From NCBI GenBank assembly GCA_028701715.1, contig JAQVQF010000019.1, forward strand, positions 1 through 16,899: 16,899 nucleotides of DNA, given 5' to 3'. Positions 8,336 through 15,052 of the stretch are shown piece after piece. Both the position numbers and the translations under genes were made by a program. Source of the stretch: Eubacteriales bacterium (GTDB lineage: Bacteria; Bacillota; Clostridia; Oscillospirales; CAG-382). Position 1 is the first letter of the stretch. Every line of letters starts with the position of its first letter. The notes under the pieces are model-generated. The model had not been told where the DNA came from, did no database searches, and worked only from the letters and a program-made list of their open reading frames with translations.

Positions 8336-9562
8336 TCATCTGCGACCGTGAATCTTGTCTCCCTCAGCCGCCTTGAAGTTATAGACCGGCTTGATTTTTG
8401 CAATAATTTCCGCCGTGGGTTCAATCTGCGCGATAATCTCATCCATAGGCTTATACGCCATAGGAGATTCGTCCAGTGTGTCCGGAACTATACAAGTAGA
8501 ATAAACACCGTTCATTTCTGCCCGGTATTGCTCCATCGTCAGTTCGTGGAAAGCTTTGCCGCGGCTCATAAGACGTCCCGCTCCGTGCGGAGCGGAAAAA
8601 TTCCAATCCGGGTTACCTTTGCCGATGCAGATCAAGCTTCCATCACGCATATTGATTGGGATTAAAAGCTTTTCGCCCGTTCCTGCCGAAACGGAGCCTT
8701 TGCGAAGAATCATGGAGTCTGTGTCGATATAGTTGTGAATCGTAGTAAATTCCTCCGCGGCGGAAAGGCGAAGCCCGACAAGAATCGTGTCTGCCATCGC
8801 TTTACGGTTCAATACGGCAAAACGCTGAATGATTTTCATATCGTGTATGTAATCATCGAATAGGGAGCCCTCCACATAGGCGAGATCTTTCGGAATCGGA
8901 ATTGCGGTTTGCTCTTTCAAAGACTTAATGGTGCTTTGGATTTCTTTTTCTCTGCCTTCGGCTTTCAACCCGGCGATCACTTCTTCCAATTGAAACCGAG
9001 CGTTACCGCATAAAGCGTTATAGCCTTCCTGCTGATAATATTCCGCAACTTCACAGCCTATGTGACGGCTGCCTGAGTGTACCACAAGGTATAATTCCCC
9101 GTTATCGCCACGGTCAATTTCGATAAAATGGTTGCCGCCGCCGAGAGTGCCGATGCTTTTTAAGGCACGGTCAATATTGACATGACGTGCACATCGAAGT
9201 TCGGAAAGATCAACCTCATCCGCAAATTTATGTGCTTTATCCCTGATTTCAAAGCCGGCGGGAATGCACTTGCGGATATGCTTATCCAAATGCTCGAAGT
9301 CGATTTCGTTCGTGTCCAACAGCACGGTTTCCATGCCGCATCCGATATCCACGCCAACCATACCCGGTACAATTTTGTCGGTGATGGTCATCGTGGTGCC
9401 GATTGTACAGCCTTTACCGGCGTGAACATCCGGCATAATACGGATTTTACATTCGGCAAACGCCGGCTGGTCGCAGACGGATTTTATTTGTTCAGCCGCC
9501 TTATCTTCCAACCGGGAAGTGTAGCAAACAGCGGTGTTGTGTTTACCTTTTATTTTAATCAT
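8336..9562 (-). CDS. rtcB: RNA-splicing ligase RtcB
   Basis: The 408-residue protein has the length of the E. coli enzyme. RtcB joins RNA 2',3'-cyclic phosphate or 3'-phosphate ends to 5'-OH ends using GTP and Mn2+. Metal ligands are visible by family alignment: Asp72 and Cys75 in VDIGCG, His145 in GGGNHF, His162 in HSGSRH and His276 in HNY. Motif MPDVHAGKGC (43-52) is typical. The guanylated histidine is His326 in APHGAGRLMSR. The C-terminal MAYKP...IKPVYNFKA is normal for bacterial RtcB. GAGG seven bases before the ATG supports the start. It follows the slipin gene by 36 bases on the same strand, so the two are probably co-transcribed as an RNA-repair unit downstream of two WYL genes. Confidence 0.95.
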   Translation of the reverse strand: MIKIKGKHNTAVCYTSRLEDKAAEQIKSVCDQPAFAECKIRIMPDVHAGKGCTIGTTMTITDKIVPGMVGVDIGCGMETVLLDTNEIDFEHLDKHIRKCIPAGFEIRDKAHKFADEVDLSELRCARHVNIDRALKSIGTLGGGNHFIEIDRGDNGELYLVVHSGSRHIGCEVAEYYQQEGYNALCGNARFQLEEVIAGLKAEGREKEIQSTIKSLKEQTAIPIPKDLAYVEGSLFDDYIHDMKIIQRFAVLNRKAMADTILVGLRLSAAEEFTTIHNYIDTDSMILRKGSVSAGTGEKLLIPINMRDGSLICIGKGNPDWNFSAPHGAGRLMSRGKAFHELTMEQYRAEMNGVYSTCIVPDTLDESPMAYKPMDEIIAQIEPTAEIIAKIKPVYNFKAAEGDKIHGRR

Positions 9563-9598
9563 TTCGGAACCTCATTTCCGCTTCATCGAGTATATCGC

Positions 9599-10696
9599 CT
9601 ATGTGCCTTTTAAGATTTGTGTCAGCTGTGAAAGCAAATCGGTGCCGCCGCTGACGGAAATGCTGCCCACATTTTCGCAGATTCTTTCGAGGTATTCCAG
9701 TTCCTTCAGCTTGTAAAGCGTTTGGTTTTCGTCCATCAGCTTGGCGGTATTCAAGAGGCTTCTTGTTGAAGCAACCTCCTCACGCCGCGTGATGACATTT
9801 GCCTGCGCTTTCTTTTCCGCAATCAGCACGGTGTTCATAATACCCCTGATTTCACCCGGCAGAATAATATCCTTTACGCCCGCTTCAGAGAACGTGACGA
9901 AATATGCAGCCTCTTTCTCTTTGAGCCTCGCCAGCATTGCGGCGGACATCTGCTCTTTGTTTTCAAGGATTTCATCAAGGCGGTATTTACCTATATATTC
10001 ACGCAAGGCAAGCTGTAATTGAATGTGAATCTGCTTTTCGTAATCGTCAATCTCGGTGTGAATTTTGACATAATCCGTGATTTTGTAATTGCACACAAAA
10101 TTAATACGGAGTGCAACCTTATCAAGGGTGATCATTTCCTGCCCGGTAATATCCATTTGCAGGGAGCGCGTGTCCACGAAACCGACGGTTACTTTTGTGC
10201 CGTTGTTCCAAAAGTAATAGGTACCCGGCTCAAGCAGCCTCACAAGCTTGCCGTCGTAGCAAAGGCGGGCTTTCTGGAAATCGACAACCTCAACCTTGGT
10301 GTACAGCGTTTTCGGAATGTAGCTGAACAGGTATTTCGGCACATCGTCTGACACTTCAGGTGTTTTAATATCCACGATTTTAAATTCGTGCTTGTCGTGA
10401 ATCTTGAAGAACGCATATTTACCGCCGGTAAGCGTACCGGCGTATTTGCCGTTCACAAAGTGCAGTGCCAGCGTTTCATCAGCGACATCAACGGTGTCAA
10501 CCTCTGAGGCAAGCTCCGCATTCTTTATGAACACATCAAGGTCATAGCCTTGAACTTTAAATTCCGTACCCGTATGTAAGACTTCCGTGCTGTAACCGGT
10601 ACCGAATTTAACATGCTTGCCCGGTTTCAGATAAGCGGTGAATTTGCCGTTTTTAAACAGCAAGCCGCGCTGGTTTTCTCTGATAATGATTTTCAT
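9599..10696 (-). CDS. SPFH/band-7 (slipin-like) protein linked to RtcB
   Basis: The 365-residue form starts at ATG 10696, preceded by GGAGG (10708-10712). The longer in-frame ATG at 10714 overlaps that site and has none of its own, so it was rejected. Residues about 133-300 form an SPFH domain (VVDFQKARLCYDGK, TRSLQMDITGQEMITLDKVALRIN, REYIGKYRLDEIL). A charged helical part (290-345) follows, as in slipins and prohibitins. There is no N-terminal membrane helix, which slipins normally carry. The N-terminal half instead shows three related beta motifs: residues 12-31, 78-97 and 145-163, each with an NGK/DGK turn followed by GK or PG. SPFH proteins assemble into rings. Its position before rtcB suggests a scaffold for RNA repair, which is inference. 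Confidence 0.8.
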   Translation of the reverse strand: MKIIIRENQRGLLFKNGKFTAYLKPGKHVKFGTGYSTEVLHTGTEFKVQGYDLDVFIKNAELASEVDTVDVADETLALHFVNGKYAGTLTGGKYAFFKIHDKHEFKIVDIKTPEVSDDVPKYLFSYIPKTLYTKVEVVDFQKARLCYDGKLVRLLEPGTYYFWNNGTKVTVGFVDTRSLQMDITGQEMITLDKVALRINFVCNYKITDYVKIHTEIDDYEKQIHIQLQLALREYIGKYRLDEILENKEQMSAAMLARLKEKEAAYFVTFSEAGVKDIILPGEIRGIMNTVLIAEKKAQANVITRREEVASTRSLLNTAKLMDENQTLYKLKELEYLERICENVGSISVSGGTDLLSQLTQILKGT

Positions 10697-10771
10697 GACT
10701 TTCTTTCCCTCCATAATTTGGTGTTAATGTGGATTACTCATACCTGCTCTTGCGGCGGGGAAATTCAGCAT

Positions 10772-10897
10772 CGCATCGGCAACCGCGGGGATTTGAACTC
10801 CGGCATTTGCCGTGCCTATGCGGTATCCTTTCTCCGACAGGGCGAAAGCGGTATTGCTTTCCGGTCCCGTTTCCGGGTTTGGTCGGCCGAGCAATCC
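10772..10897 (-). ncRNA. Structured RNA with second tRNA-type T-arm (slipin-proximal)
   Basis: On the minus strand, CGGAG TTCAAAT CCCCG (10802 to 10786) matches a tRNA T-arm with one A-C mismatch. It caps a long stem: CGGCAA (10812-10807) with TTGCCG (10782-10777), then CGCAT (10822-10818) with ATGCG (10776-10772), with a 5-base bulge between them. Upstream in the same transcript lies a nested hairpin: GGATTGCT (10897-10890) pairs with AGCAATACC (10858-10850, one bulge), CGG with CCG inside, and CCCG-GAAA-CGGG (10877-10866) at the tip. No terminator follows before the slipin start, so it may be a 5' leader or a processed RNA. It is not a canonical tRNA. Confidence 0.45.
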
Positions 10898-10937
10898 ACG
10901 ACACCGTTAAGACGTGAGTTTACGCTCGCTTTGCTGT

Positions 10938-10951
10938 GCCTTTTACAAGGC
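10938..10951 (-). other. GUAA-tetraloop hairpin between the two tRNA-like domains
   Basis: Minus-strand GCCTT-GTAA-AAGGC is a perfect 5-bp stem with a GNRA loop. It lies between the two T-arm domains and supports the whole spacer being one structured RNA. Confidence 0.4.
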
Positions 10952-10975
10952 AATCCAAACCACTGGCTGACATGT

Positions 10976-11126
10976 GAGGTCAGGCGGGATTCGAACCCGC
11001 GTTAGTGCAAAACTCGCTTGGCATACCGCTGAAGTACACTTCCGGCACCGCGGGATGTTTTCATTGCAATCCGCCGCGAACGGCTTCTTGCGCTTTAGGT
11101 GATGACATCCGCGCAAAAGCGACCTT
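10976..11126 (-). ncRNA. tRNA-like structured RNA upstream of slipin-rtcB
   Basis: The minus strand holds a perfect T-arm, GCGGG TTCGAAT CCCGC (11000 to 10984). It is preceded by a D-arm-like GTACTTCAGCGGTATGCC (11037-11020) and followed by TGACCT (10982-10977), which pairs with AGGTCG (11125-11120; one G-U) some 140 bases upstream, like a displaced acceptor stem. Between them lie CTTTTGCGC/GCGCAAGAAG (11119-11111 with 11093-11084), GCCG-TTCG-CGGC (11084-11073), a GGAT/ATCC hairpin (11072-11053) and GAAG-TGTA-CTTC (11042-11031). The 19 bases between the D-like and T-arms cannot form a good anticodon arm, and no CCA follows, so this is a mimic and not a tRNA. Bacterial YrlA RNAs near Ro60/rtcB genes are a known precedent. 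Orientation is set by the TTCGAAT loop. Confidence 0.5.
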
Positions 11127-11135
11127 GCAAAACCA

Positions 11136-11141
11136 AGTATA
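11136..11141 (-). promoter_or_regulatory. Candidate -10 box for the structured RNA / slipin-rtcB
   Basis: Minus-strand TATACT lies about 10 bases before the predicted first helix strand (11125). The -35 region (ATGATT at 17-base spacing) is poor, so an activator or read-through from the WYL genes may be needed. Confidence 0.3.
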
Positions 11142-11182
11142 CTCATCAATAATAAGAAAATCATGGAAAAAAAGTTGCGAGG

Positions 11183-12091
11183 TTATTCCCGAAACAATTT
11201 TTGTTGCTTAAAAATCCTTTCTTTTATGAGATTTATAAAGCTCTGCGGCGCAATAACTTTTATCATCTGTCCGAAAGACAAAATGCGGATGAGAATTTCG
11301 GTTTCGTCGTGCAAGGAATACCGGAGCGTTACTGTATACCGCTTCTCATCGAGCCGCCTGGTCTCCTTGCGACAGTCCGAAAACGCCAGCATTACCCGTT
11401 CAAGAGCATTGCGGTAATCGGTGAGTTCAAATGTGAGAGAAGATTCTCGCGGCACATCACGCAAAGCAGCCGAATCAAATTCCCCGAGCAGTTCACAAGA
11501 TTTTATCCGCCCGAGGTTGATGGTCGCGCCGAAACAGCCGCCGTTTGTTAACAGTCTGAACTTGTCGTCCTTACCGGAATATTCCAGCTTCCAGGGATTA
11601 TAGGTGCCGTTTACCCGCCGCCCCTTGGGGCTTTCGTAGTTGATTTTCAGCTTTCTTTTATCTGTCAATGCTTGCAGAATTATATGAAAGTTTTCTATGT
11701 AATTCCCATCAGAAAAATCATCACCGTCCAGATACCTGTCAAAACAGATGATGTCGTTTGCGGTAAAAAGCGGCTCAACCTCCTCAAGCCCCGTGGGGTC
11801 AGGCGCGAACAATGCAATACGCGGGTCGGTAAGAAGCGCTTTCAGCCAGCGTTTTTGCAGGGTTGTAAGCGGCATTTGCGGCGGCTTTTTTATCGGAGTT
11901 TTCATATTCTTATTGATAAGAAGCCATTCTTCGTTTTTGATTGCCGGTATGATTTCAAGAAAGCTTTCCGAGAAGGCTTTTTCATTTATAATTGCTAATA
12001 TTCGTTTATCTGTGAGTTCACCATTTACAGCTTCACACAGAATCGCGGCGACAGCATTGAAATATGCGCTGTATACTTCGCTAAACAACAT
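11183..12091 (-). CDS. WYL-domain protein (second of two)
   Basis: The 302-residue form starts at ATG 12091, eight bases after GGAGG (12100-12104). An in-frame upstream ATG (12133) and the ATG that forms part of the GGAGG were rejected. The start overlaps the end of the preceding WYL gene by 11 bases, so translation is coupled. Residues 1-130 are mostly helical with a conserved-looking PPQMPLTTLQKRWLKALLTD block (70-89), but no clear winged helix is visible. A WYL core follows at about 138-205 (ALTDKRKLKINYESPKGRR; NPWKLEYSGKDDKFRLL). A WCX-like C-terminal domain (215-300) ends it. WYL domains bind nucleic-acid or nucleotide ligands and control transcription. With its partner it is likely the sensor or regulator of the slipin-rtcB genes. 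Confidence 0.78.
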   Translation of the reverse strand: MLFSEVYSAYFNAVAAILCEAVNGELTDKRILAIINEKAFSESFLEIIPAIKNEEWLLINKNMKTPIKKPPQMPLTTLQKRWLKALLTDPRIALFAPDPTGLEEVEPLFTANDIICFDRYLDGDDFSDGNYIENFHIILQALTDKRKLKINYESPKGRRVNGTYNPWKLEYSGKDDKFRLLTNGGCFGATINLGRIKSCELLGEFDSAALRDVPRESSLTFELTDYRNALERVMLAFSDCRKETRRLDEKRYTVTLRYSLHDETEILIRILSFGQMIKVIAPQSFINLIKERIFKQQKLFRE

Positions 12092-13322
12092 CTCCGTCAC
12101 CTCCATACAATTCCGCAAGCACGGCAAGGTCACCCCAGAAGCGTTCTTCTACGGATTTATTGGTGCAGGAGAGCGACTCGATACGCCCGGTGAAAGTCCT
12201 GAGCCAAGGCAACATTTCCTGCGCATCATAAACATCGGCAGAAAAACGCCAACGGGTATCGTCTATCCGTTCCACCGCGCCACAGCGTTTTTCCCGCTCC
12301 AGCCGCCCGATAATATGTCGCTCGTATGCTTCAATGACCAACACCATTTCAAGATGTTCTATATGCCCGTCACTGCCGGAAGCCACGCCCCACAGGTGTT
12401 TGCGGTAACCGTTAAGTAATTCAATATAGGATTCAAAATCGTCCGCGCGATCCAGCGGTTTGATTTTCAATACAGAATCCAGACGGAAAAATTTGAAGCG
12501 TTTAGTCCGTGTATTGCAACCGGCGACATATTGCCGTCCGCTTTGTGCGCTGATAAATATTTTCAACGGTAAAATTATCCGGCGTTTATTGACCTTATGG
12601 CTGTTGTCGATAATTTCAAGCTCAACCCGCTTGTGTACGTTTATTGCGGCAAGCAAATCCAAAACAATACCGCTGTCCGGCGCAAAGAGCAGATAATTAT
12701 GCTTAAAAGCGTAATATTCCGGCAGGCTCTTAAGCTTATCCTGCAAAAAAGAACCGATCACGCCCAGCGGGTCAGTTTCAGCAAAAAAACAGGTAGCATC
12801 CTTCCACGATTGCAAATTTAATTTATCGGCGGGCAGCTTATACACAAGCTGTTTGCCCCGCTTTTCGGCGGCGATCAGCCCCAAGTCGACATATTCTTTC
12901 AGCTTTTTGCGGATTGTAGATTCGTCAATCGGTTCGGATTTCAGAAAGAATGAAATATATTCCGAATCAATTGTGTCCAATATTTCTGTCAGTGACAGCG
13001 TTTTGTCCGGCGACAGAATATCCATCAACCAGAAATGCAGCGTAATGTCATTCTTGGTGAAGCTCTTTGCTTTCCACGCCTGATACAGCGGGTTATGAGT
13101 AACACGGCGGCTGTCAACGGAAATAAAGACATTTTTGCCGTTTGTGTCCTGATGAAAGGACATATATTCGGATAGCCAGCTTTCAATGCGCCGCCGCTCG
13201 TTGTCGTAGCTCCGCGCCGATTTGATATCTATCTCCTCGCGGCTCTTAAATCCGTAAACGAAGAATTCCCGCATATAATCTCGTATGCGGGAGAAGTCCT
13301 TTATCAGCTCACTGTAAGACAT
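12081..13322 (-). CDS. WYL-domain transcriptional regulator (first of two)
   Basis: The 413-residue protein has a distinct N-terminus (RIRDYMREFFVYGFKSREE, then RSYDNERRRIESWL). A winged-helix region follows at about 90-163 (SLTEILDTIDSEY; DESTIRKKLKEYVDLGLI; KRGKQLVYKL). The WYL core lies at about 225-290 (VELEIIDN; RRIILPLKIFISAQSGRQYVAGC), where the namesake W-Y-L is replaced by Q-Y-V. A WCX C-terminal domain covers about 325-408. GAGGTG (13330-13335) seven bases before the ATG supports the start. It is the first gene of a minus-strand series WYL, WYL, structured RNA, slipin, rtcB. In Proteobacteria the CARF-type activator RtcR controls rtcB; here the WYL pair may take that role, which is inference. 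Confidence 0.82.
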   Translation of the reverse strand: MSYSELIKDFSRIRDYMREFFVYGFKSREEIDIKSARSYDNERRRIESWLSEYMSFHQDTNGKNVFISVDSRRVTHNPLYQAWKAKSFTKNDITLHFWLMDILSPDKTLSLTEILDTIDSEYISFFLKSEPIDESTIRKKLKEYVDLGLIAAEKRGKQLVYKLPADKLNLQSWKDATCFFAETDPLGVIGSFLQDKLKSLPEYYAFKHNYLLFAPDSGIVLDLLAAINVHKRVELEIIDNSHKVNKRRIILPLKIFISAQSGRQYVAGCNTRTKRFKFFRLDSVLKIKPLDRADDFESYIELLNGYRKHLWGVASGSDGHIEHLEMVLVIEAYERHIIGRLEREKRCGAVERIDDTRWRFSADVYDAQEMLPWLRTFTGRIESLSCTNKSVEERFWGDLAVLAELYGGDGDVV

Positions 13323-13457
13323 AGGGGTTCACCTCGGTTCAGAAATAAATGCTTCTTAAAATAAATATTGTGTCCTTGTTTATTGTATTAAATCCTTGAA
13401 CAGAAGTATCTGCATGCTTTCAAACGGAACACACGCGTTGGAATATTCATCCTATTT

Positions 13458-13463
13458 ATTATA
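13458..13463 (-). promoter_or_regulatory. Candidate -10 box for the WYL operon
   Basis: Minus-strand TATAAT is a perfect -10 hexamer about 135 bases before the first WYL gene. The -35 region at 16-17 bases (ATATTG/AATATT) is weak. The rest of 13336-13583 shows no gene and no other clear signal. Confidence 0.35.
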
Positions 13464-13583
13464 CAAACACGGGTTAAAACAATATTATTCTATGATTACA
13501 TCCGGGTAAATTTTTCGGAAAACAACCGATAAAAATAACCTGTCAGGATGTTTTCTTTTCCGTTATGATTCTGTTCAATGCTT

Positions 13584-13787
13584 TTATGCCGAAACCCTCT
13601 GTTGCTTGTTGAAAAAATTATCCTTTGTGATTTTATATAAACCGAAGCCTGAAAATGTACCGTTTGTCGCTCCTGCGACTTTTATCATTACCGTACTGAC
13701 TATCAGAAACAATTCCTTTCGGGTCAGCTCGTTATAGACTTCATTAATCTGTCCGATATACGATAAAAGGGTTAAAACCTTGCGATT
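13584..13787 (-). pseudogene. Orphan coding fragment beside the tRNA-Ser attachment site
   Basis: A stretch of 67 codons, open between two stops, has coding character (LSYIGQINEVYNELTRKELF, then TVMIKVAGATNGTFSGFGLY and a basic end). There is no ATG near its beginning and no ribosome-binding site, and it starts about 10 bases after the CCA end of the tRNA-Ser fragment. It looks like the 3' end of a gene whose front was lost when DNA was exchanged at the tRNA. I do not recognise the family. It contains a GTCGC/GCGAC hairpin (13666-13679) followed on the plus strand by TTTT, so part of it could be a repeat element instead. Confidence 0.35.
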
Positions 13788-13796
13788 TTAAACCTG

Positions 13797-13852
13797 TGGC
13801 GGAGAGAGAGGGATTCGAACCCTCGGTGCATTGCTGCATACCTGATTTCGAG
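13797..13852 (-). other. 3' half of a tRNA-Ser gene: probable attachment site (att)
   Basis: On the minus strand the sequence from the anticodon loop onward is intact. CTCGAAA (anticodon CGA) is followed by the anticodon 3' strand, a long variable arm, the T-arm GAGGG TTCGAAT CCCTC, acceptor strand TCTCTCC, discriminator G and CCA (13799-13797). The 5' half is missing: beyond 13852 the bases do not pair with the remaining halves. Tyrosine integrases typically recombine in the anticodon loop and leave such 3' halves. The geometry places the inserted element on the higher-coordinate side, exactly where mobile-element genes begin. Confidence 0.75.
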
Positions 13853-14006
13853 TCTTTTAGCCAGTTGTTAGTTTTAGGTTTTTTAGCCTATTTTTCTGGT
13901 CTTTCCGTATGACTGAAAACCCGCATAAATACTGGACTTTGTGTAATTATGCCTTGAAAAGCCCGAAAGTGCTGAAAAGTTCGAGTAAGCCTGTTTGCCC
14001 ATTTTA

Positions 14007-14038
14007 GGAGAGAACTGAGGGGAGAACAGGAGAGAACT
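14007..14038 (+). repeat. Iterated GGAGAGAACT repeats near the att site
   Basis: GGAGAGAACT occurs at 14007-14016 and 14029-14038, with a variant GGGGAGAACA at 14019-14028. The spacing is 10-12 bases, about one helical turn. They lie about 155 bases inside the element and could be arm-type sites for an integrase or excisionase. The rest of 13853-14104 shows no gene. Confidence 0.4.
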
Positions 14039-14104
14039 AATGACCCTTGGCAATACACACATACAGTTTCTGATACCGAAAAATTAATTCAGAGGTGTAT
14101 TGCT

Positions 14105-14734
14105 ATGAACAATGAGTTTATCGACTGGGACAGCGTCCCGGATATTATCAACAAAGACCAATTTTATTGCATATGCCATATCAGCAAAAGTACCGCTCTG
14201 CATCTCCTCAACAGCGGAAAGGTGCCATGTGAATACAGCGGCAAAAAGACACGGTGTTATAGGATTCGAAAAGAGGATGTACGCGAATATATGAACGAGC
14301 GCGCCGTATTTCCGGAGTTATATTCCGCGCCACAAGGCTGGTACGGCGGGCATTACAGATCTTCCGTTTCGAAAGAAATGCCGGAAGACGTACTTGAGAT
14401 GATGCGTACATACTATACGGAGCTTTTGGCGAATTACCGTGATGTGCTGACCACGCCCGATATTGTAAAGCTTACCGGCTATGGCAGGACGGCTGTAAAT
14501 AACTGGTGTTCAAAAGGGCTGCTCAGGAATTTTCAGAAATGCAATATCAATCATGTGCCAAAGGTTTTCCTTGTGAATTTCTTTTGTTCTTTGCCGTTTC
14601 GTTCCATTACACGAAAAACGTCGTGGCATATTAAGACGCTGCAGGAGTTCCAAAGTCAGCAAAGCAGCATTGCGTTTAAATTGCAGAAAACTAAAGCCAC
14701 TCCCTCTGCGGCTGAGACGGGAGGTGAACGGTAA
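14105..14734 (+). CDS. Excisionase-like protein with two helix-turn-helix regions
   Basis: The 209-residue protein has an N-terminal MerR/excisionase-type HTH (about 17-62: DQFYCICHISKSTALHLL, then a GKKTRCYRIRKEDVREYM wing). A second HTH lies at about 115-160 (LTTPDIVKLTGYGRTAVNNW, CSKGLLRNF). The tail is polar and low-complexity. It probably binds DNA at the element's ends or promoter and directs recombination by an integrase outside the window. AGAGGTG (14091-14097) supports the ATG. It is the first gene inside the tRNA-Ser attachment site, and its TAA overlaps the ATG of the next gene (TAATG), so the two are co-translated. An alternative role is a plain transcriptional regulator of the element. 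Confidence 0.68.
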   Translation: MNNEFIDWDSVPDIINKDQFYCICHISKSTALHLLNSGKVPCEYSGKKTRCYRIRKEDVREYMNERAVFPELYSAPQGWYGGHYRSSVSKEMPEDVLEMMRTYYTELLANYRDVLTTPDIVKLTGYGRTAVNNWCSKGLLRNFQKCNINHVPKVFLVNFFCSLPFRSITRKTSWHIKTLQEFQSQQSSIAFKLQKTKATPSAAETGGER

Positions 14735-15039
14735 TGGCAGGATTTATTGAAGAATTTTATTATGGCAACATCGACCCGCAGGCACGTGGTATCCGTAAAA
14801 ACAGTCGGCTTCAAAAAGCTATGGCGTTACTCTCGAAAAATGAAGACCTTCTGACAGAAAAGCTGACCGGCGAGGAAAAGAACTTGTTTCTTGAATATGT
14901 AAACGCGTGGGGCGAGATACTCGGCACCAGCGAAGACGATACGTTTATTGTTGGTTTCCGCCTCGGCGCACAGTTTACATATGACACCTTTGTCAGCACA
15001 GACACGCCGCTGGTGGATTATCTGAAGGATCACGACTGA
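14734..15039 (+). CDS. DUF6809-like small protein of mobile elements
   Basis: The 101-residue protein starts MAGFIEEFYYGNIDPQARG and has the DUF6809 look: an FYYGNI/P opening, a helical middle (LTGEEKNLFLEYVNAWGEI) and a closing GFRLGAQFTYDTF stretch. Such proteins are common in Clostridia integrative elements, and their function is not known. The ATG overlaps the stop of the excisionase-like gene, and GGGAGG (14719-14724) sits at a normal distance. No membrane segment or catalytic motif is visible. Confidence 0.65.
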   Translation: MAGFIEEFYYGNIDPQARGIRKNSRLQKAMALLSKNEDLLTEKLTGEEKNLFLEYVNAWGEILGTSEDDTFIVGFRLGAQFTYDTFVSTDTPLVDYLKDHD

Positions 15040-15052
15040 TATTATAAATTGC

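Noticed and set aside
10775..11040. Two complete ordinary tRNA genes in the spacer before slipin
   Set aside because: T-arms are good, but there is no matching local acceptor stem, no proper anticodon arm and no CCA, so they were called tRNA-like RNA.
10772..11126. tmRNA
   Set aside because: The spacer lacks the tmRNA alanine-type acceptor ends with CCA and no tag-peptide reading frame was seen.
10745..11165. Small proteins read from the structured spacer on either strand
   Set aside because: Candidate frames have no ribosome-binding sites and cross the stems and T-arms; the sequence is better explained as RNA.
13323..13583. Sigma-54 promoter for the WYL/rtcB locus, by analogy with RtcR-controlled operons
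   Set aside because: No convincing GG-N10-GC -24/-12 element was seen, and no sigma-54 activator gene is present.
13797..13876. Complete tRNA-Ser gene
   Set aside because: The bases upstream of the anticodon loop do not form D-arm, anticodon or acceptor 5' strands; only the 3' half is there.
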